A stretch of DNA of 59,690 bases from an uncultured Selenomonas sp. (GCA_905373085.1 CAJPRR010000001.1:1-59690); one strand, 5' to 3'. Shown: positions 32,925-41,952, counted from the first letter of the stretch. A program made the numbers and translations. Notes: a model not told the origin generated them from the sequence alone.

Positions 32925-34316
32925 ATGAGCGAACAGGGAAGGTCCAACGGGGAGCGTCCTGTCTACAGCAAGATCAATGTCCACGTCAGTTCGGACAAGA
33001 TGGTGGCGACGGTCGGCTTCGACCACACGGACTCCAACGCCCGCCCGACGCCGGAGATGATCAAGAAGGCGCTCCAAGACAAGGGTGTCGTCTTCGGCTT
33101 CGACGAGGCGGCAATCGAGCAGGGCGCGAAGGACGGACAGGATTTCGAGGCGGCGTTCGGCAAGGAGCCGCAGCATGGCGAGGACGCCTATCTGAAGAAG
33201 AACTACGACCTCGGCGTAAAGGGACGCCCCAAGACGGATGAATATGACCGTGCGGACTACAAGAACATGAACCTCTTCGTGCTCGTGAAGCAGGGGGAAC
33301 TTCTCGCCGAAAGGGTCTTGCAGACGGACGGGGAACCCGGCATGAACGTGCTCGGCGTCAAAGTCAATCAGAAGAAGGGTCGTCCGCTCGTGTTCAAGGC
33401 GGGCAAGAATTCCTCGATTCGCGACGAGAACTTCCTCTATGCCGATATCGACGGACAAATCGTCGATACGGGCAAGGTCATCGGCGTCGACCCGCGTCTC
33501 GTCATCAAGGAAGATGTGGGCGTCGGCACGGGCAACATCGAGTTTACGGGAGCGGTCGCCGTCCAAGGAAGCGTGCAGGCGGGCTTCGTCGTCAAGGCTA
33601 CGGGAGACATCGAGGTCGGCGGCATCGTCTCGGGCGCCGAAGTCGAGGGAAACAACATTCTCGTCAAGGGCGGCATCCAAGGCATGAACCGCGGCTTTGT
33701 CAAGGCGAAGGGAACGCTCACGGCTTTCTTTGCGGAGAATGCAGAGATCGAAGCGGGTCAGAATGTCATGATTGCCGACGTCGTCCTGAACTCGCAGGTG
33801 CGGGCGGGCAAGAAAGTCACGGTGCTGGGAAAGCGCGGGCAGATCATGGGCGGCTCGACGTTTGCTGGCGAAGAGATCGAAGCGACGCAGATCGGCAACT
33901 CGGCGAATGTTGCGACGAAGCTCGAAGTCGGCGTCAACCCGATGGTGCAGCGCCAGTACAAGACGGTTTGTCAGGAATATGGCGACACGAAGAAGAAGCT
34001 TGATGAGATCAAGAAGACGCTCGCGACACTCGGCAAGGTCGATCTCAGCAAGCTGCCGCCCGAGAGGCAGGAAATGGTCGCGCAATTGGGAAAGGTGCGC
34101 TTCCAGGTAGAAGGGCAGTTGGAGCGTCTTTTGGAAGAGATGGACGAGTTGGAGGAAAAGATCCAAGGCATGAAGCGCGGCCGCATTCGCGCCGCCGAGA
34201 CGATCTATCCGGGAGTGAAGCTCAAGATCAACAACGTCATCAAGAATATCCATACAGAGGAAAAGCGCTGCACGCTGAGCGTGGAAGGCGACCAGATCCG
34301 CACGGGCGCTTACTGA
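32925..34316 (+). CDS. FapA-family (DUF342) flagellar assembly protein A
   Basis: 463 residues. An N-terminal domain of about 130 residues is followed by the repetitive Val/Gly-rich beta-helix typical of DUF342 (FTGAVAVQGSVQAGFVVKAT, then GDIEVGGIVSGAEVEGNNIL) and a C-terminal coiled coil with a short final domain (LKINNVIKNIHTEEKRCTL). FapA-type proteins in Vibrio help polar localisation of FlhF; the activity is not established here. ATG 32925 lies ten bases after aaggagg; the longer frame overlaps fliA. Confidence 0.85.
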   Translation: MSEQGRSNGERPVYSKINVHVSSDKMVATVGFDHTDSNARPTPEMIKKALQDKGVVFGFDEAAIEQGAKDGQDFEAAFGKEPQHGEDAYLKKNYDLGVKGRPKTDEYDRADYKNMNLFVLVKQGELLAERVLQTDGEPGMNVLGVKVNQKKGRPLVFKAGKNSSIRDENFLYADIDGQIVDTGKVIGVDPRLVIKEDVGVGTGNIEFTGAVAVQGSVQAGFVVKATGDIEVGGIVSGAEVEGNNILVKGGIQGMNRGFVKAKGTLTAFFAENAEIEAGQNVMIADVVLNSQVRAGKKVTVLGKRGQIMGGSTFAGEEIEATQIGNSANVATKLEVGVNPMVQRQYKTVCQEYGDTKKKLDEIKKTLATLGKVDLSKLPPERQEMVAQLGKVRFQVEGQLERLLEEMDELEEKIQGMKRGRIRAAETIYPGVKLKINNVIKNIHTEEKRCTLSVEGDQIRTGAY

Positions 34317-34375
34317 TGGCTCGTGCTCTTGCGAAGGGCTTCCTCTGACGACGCTTGGAAAGGACGGTGGGATGC

Positions 34376-34711
34376 ATGGATGTAACCCCGATGAGTTTGC
34401 AGGCAATCGTGCCACGCACCTCGGAAGCGACGCAGGTGCAGCACAATATGAATCAGCAGTCGGCTTTGCAGCAGGACTTTCAGGCTGTGCGCGACAAGCA
34501 GGAAACGGCGCTGAAGCAGACGCAGGTCAGGAAGAAGGATCAAGCCGAAGAAGAGCGCATCAAGGACGACCCCGAACGCCGCAAGAAGCAGGGACGCGGC
34601 AGGCGAGGCGCGGGAGGCGGCCGCCATGCCGAAGCGGCGGAGGAGGAAGCGCCGACGGAGAGGTTTGCCGTCGATGTGTTCCGCGGACGCAATATTGATA
34701 TATCCACGTAA
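34376..34711 (+). CDS. Small charged protein at the end of the fla/che operon
   Basis: 111 residues; Gln- and Lys-rich helix (about 25-65), then an Arg/Gly-rich basic stretch (RKKQGRGRRGAGGGR) and a conserved-looking tail FAVDVFRGRNIDIS. I do not recognise a family with confidence. It lies 59 bases after fapA and is followed by a strong terminator, so it is the last gene of the operon. The start ATG has aaaggacggtggg upstream. Confidence 0.65.
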   Translation: MDVTPMSLQAIVPRTSEATQVQHNMNQQSALQQDFQAVRDKQETALKQTQVRKKDQAEEERIKDDPERRKKQGRGRRGAGGGRHAEAAEEEAPTERFAVDVFRGRNIDIST

Positions 34712-34721
34712 GGAATGAAAC

Positions 34722-34766
34722 GGGGCTGTCATAAGTCGTAGCCGACTCATGTGACAGCCCCATTTT
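34722..34766 (+). terminator. Terminator of the fla/che operon
   Basis: A long stem with arms GGGGCTGTCA and TGACAGCCCC plus an inner AGTCG/CGACT helix, followed by attttg. The T run is short but the stem is very stable. Confidence 0.75.
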
Positions 34767-34820
34767 GAGGGGAGAGCTGAGTTTTTCAGCGCTTCTTGAA
34801 GATAAGGGGAGCTGCGAGAA

Positions 34821-35903
34821 GTGATCACGGAAATTTTGGGCGCATTGATTGTCTTGGGGGCGGCGCTCGTCTTCATCATGCGGCGTCTTTTGAGCAAGGG
34901 GAAGGCGAAGGAAAAGGAATCGGTCGAAGTTTCTGCGAACCGTCTGCGCTATGAGATCGAACGCTCGGGCGACGCCGTCATCGGCAGGATGCAGATTCAT
35001 GTCGAACGGCTGGAGCGCATTTTGGCGGAGGCGAATGCGCAGAAGGCGGCCTTGGACGAGCGTCTCGCCGCCTTGGCGCAGTGGGAGAAGGCCTATGGCG
35101 CACGGCTCGGCGCTCTGCCGCAGCAGATGGAATTTGCGCCTGTGTCGCCTTCTGCAGCAGCACAGGTCCCTCCTGCCCATTCTACAGCAGCGCGTCGTGC
35201 ACCTGCAGCGGCGCAGCGGACGGCTGCGTCCGTCATTTCCGCTCCCTCCGCTTCTGGATTTGCAGCATCATCCGCTGCCCCTGCGGCGTCAGTTGCCATT
35301 GGTACGGGAGAAACAGCCCCGAGCTTTCAAGAGGCGCTTATGAAGCAGATGGAGGGAGGCTCGATCGGCAGATCCGTCGATCTGCAGCTGCCTCCTGAAG
35401 ACGTGGAGGCGGCCGGGGCGGCGAACGCTTCGCATGGCGCTGCGATGGCGCGGGAAAACGCGCATCGCGAGCTTCAGGCGCATGAAGATGCTGCGTCACC
35501 TGCATCGTTCGCTGAGGATGCGCCGAATGAGATGGAGGATGATGAGACGTACGAGTACGAAGATGAAGAAGACGGCGAAGCGTCGGAGGAAGAGTACGAA
35601 GAGTCAGTGACAGAAGAGGAAGAGGAATACGGAGACGATGAATCGGTGGACGAGGAAGAGCCGCCTGAGGAGGCTGCGGGCGAGGATCTGACTGCTGTGC
35701 AGGAAGAGGAAGATGTGGAAGACCCGTCGCCTGAAGCATCGCCGAACCGTCAGCAAGAGCAGATCCGTGCTTTCCTGCGCCAGGGAATGAGCGTCGAGGA
35801 GATATCGCAGCGATTGGGACTCGGACTCGGCGCCATCGAGCTTGTGCGTCACATGGAGAAGCGTGCGCACGAAGCAAAGGATCGAGAGGCGCACGAAGCG
35901 TAA
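34821..35903 (+). CDS. SwrB/DUF6115-like membrane-anchored coiled-coil protein
   Basis: 360 residues, GTG start behind ataagggga. One transmembrane helix at about 4-22, a coiled coil (about 45-95), a low-complexity Ala/Ser/Pro region, a strongly acidic stretch (about 230-300), and a C-terminal helical motif QIRAFLRQGMSVEEISQRLG followed by LGAIELV. The last part and the overall plan resemble Bacillus SwrB/YlxL and DUF6115 proteins, which follow sigD in fla/che operons and assist export-gate activation. It is separated from the operon by a terminator, so its expression is probably partly independent. Confidence 0.7.
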   Translation: MITEILGALIVLGAALVFIMRRLLSKGKAKEKESVEVSANRLRYEIERSGDAVIGRMQIHVERLERILAEANAQKAALDERLAALAQWEKAYGARLGALPQQMEFAPVSPSAAAQVPPAHSTAARRAPAAAQRTAASVISAPSASGFAASSAAPAASVAIGTGETAPSFQEALMKQMEGGSIGRSVDLQLPPEDVEAAGAANASHGAAMARENAHRELQAHEDAASPASFAEDAPNEMEDDETYEYEDEEDGEASEEEYEESVTEEEEEYGDDESVDEEEPPEEAAGEDLTAVQEEEDVEDPSPEASPNRQQEQIRAFLRQGMSVEEISQRLGLGLGAIELVRHMEKRAHEAKDREAHEA

Positions 35904-35904
35904 C

Positions 35905-35931
35905 AAAAGGGCTTGGCAAAATGCCAAGCCC
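35905..35931 (-). terminator. Terminator of the tRNA unit (and of the gene at 34821)
   Basis: A perfect 10-bp stem (GGGCTTGGCA with its complement) with a three-base loop; read on the minus strand it is followed by TTTT. It ends 12 bases beyond the tRNA-Arg 3' end. On the plus strand there is no T run. Confidence 0.8.
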
Positions 35932-35942
35932 CGCAATATTCA

Positions 35943-36019
<77 letters not shown>

Positions 36020-36021
36020 GA

Positions 36022-36098
36022 TGGTCGGAGCAGCAGGATTTGAACCTGCGACCCCCTGGTCCCAAGCCAGGTGCTCTGCCAAACTGAGCCATGCCCCG
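36022..36098 (-). tRNA. tRNA-Pro (anticodon TGG)
   Basis: 77 bases on the minus strand with encoded CCA. Anticodon loop CTTGGGA gives TGG (36062-36064); the T loop GGTTCAAATCC and acceptor CGGGGCA/TGCTCCG fit tRNA-Pro. It lies two bases upstream of tRNA-Arg in the same transcript. Confidence 0.96.
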
Positions 36099-36132
36099 AA
36101 AACGCCGATGCATCGCACCGCGCAATAAAGAA

Positions 36133-36161
36133 ATTATAAAGGACGCCGGGAGCTTTGTCAA
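36133..36161 (-). promoter_or_regulatory. Consensus sigma-A promoter of the tRNA unit
   Basis: On the minus strand TTGACA (36161-36156) and TATAAT (36138-36133) are both perfect and separated by 17 bases; transcription would begin about 30 bases before tRNA-Pro. Confidence 0.93.
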
Positions 36162-36230
36162 GGATTTGTCCCAAAGCGGCGGTTGCAGCAGAAAACTCTT
36201 GAGAGAATCGTGAGGAAAGAAGGCAAGTAT

Positions 36231-37160
36231 ATGGCGCATAAAGGTTACAAGCTCCACGAGGGAGTGAAGACGGCGGGAACTGCCCTGAGACGGGCGGCAA
36301 GCCTCGGCGTGCTTGCGGCGGAAAATGCCGCGTGCGCAGAGCGCGAGGAACGAGACGCCATTCTCGTCATGAGTTTTGGCACGACCTTCAAGGAGACGCG
36401 CAAGAAGACGATCGACGCTGTGACAGAAGAGGTGCAGCACACGTATCCCGCCGTCAAGGTCGTGCTCGCCTTCACGTCGCACATCGTCATCGAGCGCGTG
36501 AAGAAGAACGAGGGCGTCCTCTATCCTACGCCCGAGGAGGCGCTGCAAAAGCTCAGGGATGAGGGCTGTACGCGCGTCGCTCTCGTCTCGCTTGACATCA
36601 TCCCGGGCATCGAGTACGCTTACAAGAAGGAAGTCTTCGACGAATGCAAGTCATGGTTTCATCGCATGACGCTCGGCACGCCGCTCGTCTATTGGCAGGG
36701 CCAGGAGGAAAAGCGCGACGACGTCGCAGATGTCATGGCGGCTGTCGCGAAGGAGCTGCCGGCGCGTGCCGAAGACGAAGCCGTGCTCCTCATGGCGCAC
36801 GGCACGCCGCATCCGGCAAACGCTTATTACGCTGTCATGCAGGATCGCTTGGAAAAGCTCGGCGAGGAGCGCGTCTATATCTACACCGTCGAAGGCCGGC
36901 CGCATCTCGACGACGTCGTGCCGAAGCTCAAGGAAGCGGGCATAAGGAAGGTCACGCTCGCGCCGCTGATGCTCGTGGCGGGCGATCATGCGACGAACGA
37001 TATGGCGGGCGAGGAGCCGGACTCGCACAAATCACTTTTGGAGCGCGAAGGCTTTTGCGTGCAGACGATTCTCAAGGGCATCGGAGAGAATGCCGCCGTG
37101 CGCAAAATTTTTGCGGCACGGGCAGCCGAGGCCTATGAGGCGCTGCTCGGGAAAGATTGA
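36231..37160 (+). CDS. cbiK: CbiK-family anaerobic cobalt chelatase (sirohydrochlorin type)
   Basis: 309 residues. From residue 42 (DAILVMSFGTTFKET) the sequence matches CbiK, which inserts Co2+ into sirohydrochlorin. Metal ligands His190 (LMAHGTPH), Glu221 (VEGRPHLDD) and His253 (AGDHATNDM) keep nearly the spacing of Salmonella CbiK H145/E175/H207. About 41 extra N-terminal residues include an Ala/Leu-rich stretch (RRAASLGVLAAENAACA) and could target it to the membrane or periplasm, as for CbiKP of Desulfovibrio, though a Glu within the stretch weakens that. Followed directly by a TonB-dependent receptor rather than by cobalamin genes, so other metals or haem-like substrates are possible. 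Confidence 0.9.
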   Translation: MAHKGYKLHEGVKTAGTALRRAASLGVLAAENAACAEREERDAILVMSFGTTFKETRKKTIDAVTEEVQHTYPAVKVVLAFTSHIVIERVKKNEGVLYPTPEEALQKLRDEGCTRVALVSLDIIPGIEYAYKKEVFDECKSWFHRMTLGTPLVYWQGQEEKRDDVADVMAAVAKELPARAEDEAVLLMAHGTPHPANAYYAVMQDRLEKLGEERVYIYTVEGRPHLDDVVPKLKEAGIRKVTLAPLMLVAGDHATNDMAGEEPDSHKSLLEREGFCVQTILKGIGENAAVRKIFAARAAEAYEALLGKD

Positions 37161-37198
37161 AACAAGGATTTCAAAAAGAAAGGTTCAAGGAAATGGGA

Positions 37199-39379
37199 AT
37201 GTTTACGAGAAAGAAATTGACGACTGCTGTGCTGGCGGCATTCATGAGTATGGGATTGGCTGGAACCGGTCAAGCGGCAGAAGTGGAAAAAGCAGCTGCA
37301 GGAGAAAAGGAGGATGCAGCTGTCGAAGAGGCAGTGGAACATCAGATCGATGAGACCGTGGTGACGGCAGATCGGCATAACCGAGGCTTCGCTGCGCGGC
37401 GAGGTTCCGTCGGCATCCTCGGCCAGCAGGATACGATGAAGACGCCGTTCACGGTGACGAACATCACGGAAGAGACGGTGCGCTCCTTCAGCGACCCGTC
37501 GCAGCCTTTGGACAGCATCTTGGCGCAGTCGCCGTCCATCCGCCAGTCTGGAAGCATCCTGCACAATGACTTCACGTTCCGCGGCTTCCGCGCCAACGGC
37601 ACGAGCACGTACGTGAACGGCATCCCGGGAATATGGACGCAGTTCAATGCGCCGACGCATGTCATCTCGCGCGCTGACGTCGTGGCGGGTCCGAACAGCG
37701 GCCTTTCAGGCACGGGCACGCACTATGAATCGAATGCTGCAGGCGGTCTCGTGAATTTCGTGACAAAGCGGGCGGAAGAGAAGGATTTCAATCGCTTTAC
37801 GGCCACGTTCTCAGGCAAGGGCATGCTGGGCGGTTATCTTGATCTCAGCCATCGCTTCGGCAGGAATCGCGATTGGGGCGTGCGCGTCAATCTTGAAAAG
37901 GTCGATGGAGAGACGGCGGTCGACAATCAGAAGGTCAAGTCTTCGAGCATCTATGTGAATGTCGACCACCGCGATGAGCGAAGCAAGACGAATCTCTTTG
38001 CGGGCTATCGAAGCAACGAGATCCTCGGGGGACAGCGCTGGTTCAAGCTTGGAAGGGCCGTTACGAAGCTGCCCGCCGTTCCCGATCATTCGCGCGATTA
38101 TGCCTTCGATGGCATGGACAAGGCGTCGTACGGCTGGGTGCTCGCGCTGAATCATGAGCAGAAGATGAACAAGGACTGGAAATGGTTTATGAATTTCGGT
38201 CTTCTGCACAACAAACTCAACAAGAATGTCATGTACGAGTACAGCGCCTTGACGATTTTGAATGATAATGGAGATTTCAATATTCGCCAACAGAGTTCGG
38301 CGACGCCGCAGAAGGCTTATTACTGGCAGGCAGGCGTCCAAGGCGATGTAAACGTCGGCGAGACGAAGAATCACCTGACGCTTGCCGTCGACCGCGCATG
38401 GCGTCAGCGTCATGGGACGAAGAATTTTACCACATATAATCTTGGCACGGGAAACATCTACACGAGAATCTTTAATTATATAGATTCAGCACATCCCGGA
38501 TACGAGACTTTCTTGTCCAATAAGACGCGCATCGCGGGCATTTCTTTCGTCGATTCGATTGACTACAAGAAGCTCAATGTGCTCTTGGGCGTCCATCACC
38601 ACTCTTCGCATGTTGATTCCTACAGTCAGGCGACGGGACAGGTGTCGTCGAGTGCGAACGACAGCGCTTATTGCCCGACGTATGCCCTCATGTATCATCC
38701 TGTGGAGAATTTCTCCATCTATGCGAGTCATGCCGAGAATTTCGACGTAGGAACGGTCGTAGCCAGCAAGTATAAGAACAAGGGCGAGATACTTCCTGCG
38801 GCAAAGACGAAACAGAACGAGATCGGTTTCAAGTATGCCAACAAGGGCATCTTGACGACGTTGAGCTTCTTCGACATCGAGCAGGCGAACAACATTGATG
38901 TGGTGCGCGGCAGCGACATGTACCAGCTGCAGGACGGCAGGATTCGCCACAAGGGCGTGGAGCTTTCCGTGAGCGGCAATGTGGCGAAGAAATGGAATTT
39001 CGCTGCGGGGCTTTCGTATCTCAATGCGAAGTATGACAAGACGAAAGGCGGGCAATACGACGGCGTCATCGAGTCGGGACGTCCGTATTGGTCAGGCTCG
39101 CTCCTCGTGCGCTACAGTGCGGATGAGAAGTTCGGCGCCTTCGGGCGCATGGTTTACACGGGAAGCGCACCGCTTCTTTACGAGAAGTTCTGGGCGCCGT
39201 CGTACGCCGTGGTCGATCTCGGCGTCGAATACAAGACGAAGATCGACAAGCTGCCGGCACGCTTCGCGCTCACCTGCTACAATCTTTTCGACAAGTCGTA
39301 TTGGATGATTGCGCGCGGCGACAATCTTTACATGTCGACGCCCCGCACCTTGGCGCTGTCGATGAGCGTAGATTTTTAG
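37199..39379 (+). CDS. TonB-dependent outer-membrane receptor
   Basis: 726 residues. Signal peptide MFTRKKLTTAVLAAFMSMGL to about Ala27, a TonB-box-like DETVVTA, a plug domain (VRSFSDPSQPLDSILAQSPS, FTFRGFRANGTSTYVNGIPG) and a long beta-barrel ending in MSVDF with the C-terminal Phe needed for barrel insertion. The plug resembles siderophore and metallophore receptors. An HHHSSH run lies at residues 466-471. The start ATG 37199 has aagg about eight bases upstream; upstream in-frame starts (37193, TTG 37157) would spoil the signal peptide. It starts 38 bases after cbiK. The gene shows the organism has an outer membrane. Confidence 0.95.
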   Translation: MFTRKKLTTAVLAAFMSMGLAGTGQAAEVEKAAAGEKEDAAVEEAVEHQIDETVVTADRHNRGFAARRGSVGILGQQDTMKTPFTVTNITEETVRSFSDPSQPLDSILAQSPSIRQSGSILHNDFTFRGFRANGTSTYVNGIPGIWTQFNAPTHVISRADVVAGPNSGLSGTGTHYESNAAGGLVNFVTKRAEEKDFNRFTATFSGKGMLGGYLDLSHRFGRNRDWGVRVNLEKVDGETAVDNQKVKSSSIYVNVDHRDERSKTNLFAGYRSNEILGGQRWFKLGRAVTKLPAVPDHSRDYAFDGMDKASYGWVLALNHEQKMNKDWKWFMNFGLLHNKLNKNVMYEYSALTILNDNGDFNIRQQSSATPQKAYYWQAGVQGDVNVGETKNHLTLAVDRAWRQRHGTKNFTTYNLGTGNIYTRIFNYIDSAHPGYETFLSNKTRIAGISFVDSIDYKKLNVLLGVHHHSSHVDSYSQATGQVSSSANDSAYCPTYALMYHPVENFSIYASHAENFDVGTVVASKYKNKGEILPAAKTKQNEIGFKYANKGILTTLSFFDIEQANNIDVVRGSDMYQLQDGRIRHKGVELSVSGNVAKKWNFAAGLSYLNAKYDKTKGGQYDGVIESGRPYWSGSLLVRYSADEKFGAFGRMVYTGSAPLLYEKFWAPSYAVVDLGVEYKTKIDKLPARFALTCYNLFDKSYWMIARGDNLYMSTPRTLALSMSVDF

Positions 39380-39405
39380 TTTCCAAAGATAAGGTCATAA
39401 ATGGG

Positions 39406-39429
39406 GGCGGAAGCTGCGAGGCTTCCGCC
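39406..39429 (+). other. Hairpin between the TonB receptor and the ABC importer
   Basis: A perfect 9-bp stem GGCGGAAGC/GCTTCCGCC with a six-base loop, followed by ttgctt. It could act as a weak terminator or attenuator separating receptor and importer expression. Confidence 0.5.
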
Positions 39430-39449
39430 TTGCTTATAGGGAGGAAGGC

Positions 39450-41006
39450 ATGAGGTGGAGGGAAAATGGCGCATGGCTCTTGACGCTTCTGTTGCTTGGA
39501 ACGCTGCTTCTGGCAGGCTGTGCCAAGGCGGATGCGCCGACAGCGAAGGCGCCGCGTGAAGATGATGCCATCGTTCTGGCGGCGTACCGACACTTGGCTC
39601 CGGGCGAGCATGACGGCTACTATTGCAGCAAGATTCTCGAGGTCTGGGAACCGCTCGTGACAAACGATGAAGAGACGGGCAGACCCGCTCCTTGCCTTGC
39701 ACGAAGCTGGGAGATGCTCGACGGGGGGCGCAGATGGCGCTTTCATCTGCGCCGCGGCGTGCGCTTCCATGATGGGACGGAATTCACGGCAGATGCTGTG
39801 CTCAAGAATATGGAACGACTGGAAAAGGGCGTGAAGCCGTCGGGCTTTTACATGCTGAACATCCGCAATTTTTATCCGCATTTTGTACGTGCGGACAAGC
39901 TCGATGATTATACGGTGGAATTTACTTTTTCCGAGCCGAATGTCAATCAACTTTACAACATGATGAATTTCGGCAGCGCGATGTATGCGCCGTCATGTCT
40001 GGCTGAGGACGGCAACTTCTCGCGCGAGGCGATCGGCACAGGACCGTTCAGGATTGAAGAAAACAAGCTGGACGAGTACGTCGTCCTTGTGCGAAATGAA
40101 GATTACTATGGAGAGAAAGCACGCGCAGAGAAAATCATCGTGCGCAATATGCCGAGCGCTGACGTGCGTTTTTCCGCTTTGAAGACGGGTGAGATCGCGG
40201 GCGTGCTCGATTTGAAGGCGATGCCGCCGTCCTTGGCGCAAGAACTCAAGAAGGACGGGCGCTTCGCGCTTTCGGTCAGCCGCTCTTCCTTGGTGCAGAT
40301 GCTCCTCGTGAATGGCACGAAGCCGCCATTTGACGATGTGAGGATGCGCCGGGCGCTGAGTCTCGCCCTGGATCGCAAGACATTGGTGGAGGCGCTCTTT
40401 CTGGGTTATGCCGTACCGACGACGAATCTTCTGAGCAACGCCAGTCCCTTTTATCGTGAACTTCCTGTGCCATACGATCTGGCCGAGGCGAAACGCCTGG
40501 CGGACGAAGCGCTGCAGGGGAAACGCTGCAGCGTGCGCTACTTGCTCAACGGCGCCGATCCGCTGCAGAAGGGGGAGGCGGAACTCATTGCCTATTGGCT
40601 CTCTGAGATCGGTCTCGACGTGCATATCGTGCCCATGGAGTATTCGACAATGACGGCAGAACTCAGGCGCGGCCGCTATGAGATTGCGCGTTCGCAGCAG
40701 GGCTTGCCGAACGGCGATCCGCAGTTCATATTCAATGCGTTCTTGCTGCCCGACGGTGCGCGCAGCAAGGCGGCGTGCCTTGGCTATCGAAGCGAGGAAG
40801 TCGAATCGCTGATGGCGCAGCTCAAGACGCTGACGGATGAAGCCGAACGCGCGAGGATATTCCTGCGTCTGCAGGAAATTTCTGCAGAGGATCTGCCCGT
40901 CGTGCCGCTCTATTACGATGAGAACATCGTCGCTTATAATAAGGAGATTACGGGCTACAAGGCTTTGGTCTATGGCATCACTTTATCAAAAGTGGAGAGG
41001 AAGTGA
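39450..41006 (+). CDS. Extracellular solute-binding lipoprotein, family 5 (Dpp/Nik type)
   Basis: 518 residues. The lipobox LLAGC puts the lipidated Cys at residue 24. The family 5 pattern follows: WEPLVTNDEETGRPAPCLAR, RFHLRRGVRFHDGTEFTADAV, GTGPFRI and ALDRKTLVEALFLGYA. Members bind peptides, nickel complexes or opine metallophores. The identity of the ligand cannot be read from the sequence; the receptor and chelatase upstream favour a metal complex. It heads a five-gene importer. Confidence 0.92.
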   Translation: MRWRENGAWLLTLLLLGTLLLAGCAKADAPTAKAPREDDAIVLAAYRHLAPGEHDGYYCSKILEVWEPLVTNDEETGRPAPCLARSWEMLDGGRRWRFHLRRGVRFHDGTEFTADAVLKNMERLEKGVKPSGFYMLNIRNFYPHFVRADKLDDYTVEFTFSEPNVNQLYNMMNFGSAMYAPSCLAEDGNFSREAIGTGPFRIEENKLDEYVVLVRNEDYYGEKARAEKIIVRNMPSADVRFSALKTGEIAGVLDLKAMPPSLAQELKKDGRFALSVSRSSLVQMLLVNGTKPPFDDVRMRRALSLALDRKTLVEALFLGYAVPTTNLLSNASPFYRELPVPYDLAEAKRLADEALQGKRCSVRYLLNGADPLQKGEAELIAYWLSEIGLDVHIVPMEYSTMTAELRRGRYEIARSQQGLPNGDPQFIFNAFLLPDGARSKAACLGYRSEEVESLMAQLKTLTDEAERARIFLRLQEISAEDLPVVPLYYDENIVAYNKEITGYKALVYGITLSKVERK

Positions 41007-41010
41007 GCGA

Positions 41011-41952
41011 ATGGAATCTTTTGTTGTGCGGCGCATCTTGTCCGTGCTGCCTGTCTTGCTCGGCATCAGTCTTCTGACCTTCGGACTGAGCTTCCTCGCG
41101 CCGGGCGATCCGGCGGAGCTTATGCTCGATCAGACGGGCACGTCGGCGGCATCGGCGGAGGAGATCGCAGCGATGCGCGAGGAAATGGGGCTTGATGAAG
41201 CGTGGTATGTGCAGTACGGCACGTGGCTTTCCCATATCGTGCAGGGCGACGCCGGCACGGCGTGGCACACGGGAAACAGCGTTTGGCAGGAAATCGAAAG
41301 GCGTCTTCCCGTGACGGTGACCCTTGCACTCTGCTCGCTCGCATGGGCGGGCGTCGGCGGCATCGCTCTCGGAGTCCTCGTCGTGTTCTTTCGCGGAAGC
41401 CTGCTGGGGCATGCACTAGCCGCGCTGATTCATCTTTTGCTTTCGACGCCGAGCTTTTTGCTTGCCATCGCCTTGATCCTGCTCGTGGGAGAAACATGGG
41501 GGCTTTTGCCGACGAGCGGCGTGGAGAAGGCCGCAGGCTATATCCTGCCGTCGCTGGCGCTTTCTCTCGTGACGCTGGCGATGACGGCACAGCTTCTTTC
41601 GAGCCGTCTGCATGAGGAACTCGGCGCGCTTTACTGCAAAGTGGCGGCGACGCGCGGGCTTTCTTCTTGGCGCGTCCTCGTCACCTATGCGCTGCCCAAT
41701 GCGCTTTTGCCCGTGCTCGCACTTCTGGGAAATTATTTTGGGGCGGTGCTCGGCGGTTCCGTCATCGTCGAATCCGTTTTTGCCTTGCCGGGAATTGGCT
41801 CCTTGGCGATGGAAGCCATACGCTTTCGCGATTATCCGCTTCTGCAGGGCTATGTGTTCTTGACGGGGATGATCTTTGTCTTTGTATCGCTGGGCGTCGA
41901 TCTTCTGGCGTATTATCTTGATCCGCGCACGCGGCTCGGGAGGTCTTCATGA
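41011..41952 (+). CDS. ABC transporter permease, DppB/NikB type
   Basis: 313 residues, six transmembrane helices. N-terminal RRILSVLPVLLGISLLTFGL and the cytoplasmic EAA-type loop RGLSSWRVLVTYALPNALLP are typical of DppB-type permeases, as is VIVESVFALPGIGSLAMEAI. ATG 41011 is behind gagaggaag, four bases after the binding-protein gene. It overlaps the next permease by four bases (ATGA). Confidence 0.93.
   Translation: MESFVVRRILSVLPVLLGISLLTFGLSFLAPGDPAELMLDQTGTSAASAEEIAAMREEMGLDEAWYVQYGTWLSHIVQGDAGTAWHTGNSVWQEIERRLPVTVTLALCSLAWAGVGGIALGVLVVFFRGSLLGHALAALIHLLLSTPSFLLAIALILLVGETWGLLPTSGVEKAAGYILPSLALSLVTLAMTAQLLSSRLHEELGALYCKVAATRGLSSWRVLVTYALPNALLPVLALLGNYFGAVLGGSVIVESVFALPGIGSLAMEAIRFRDYPLLQGYVFLTGMIFVFVSLGVDLLAYYLDPRTRLGRSS

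Noticed and set aside
36100..36230. Cobalamin riboswitch upstream of cbiK
   Set aside because: Only about 70 bases are free between the tRNA promoter and cbiK; the B12-box and the required length are absent.
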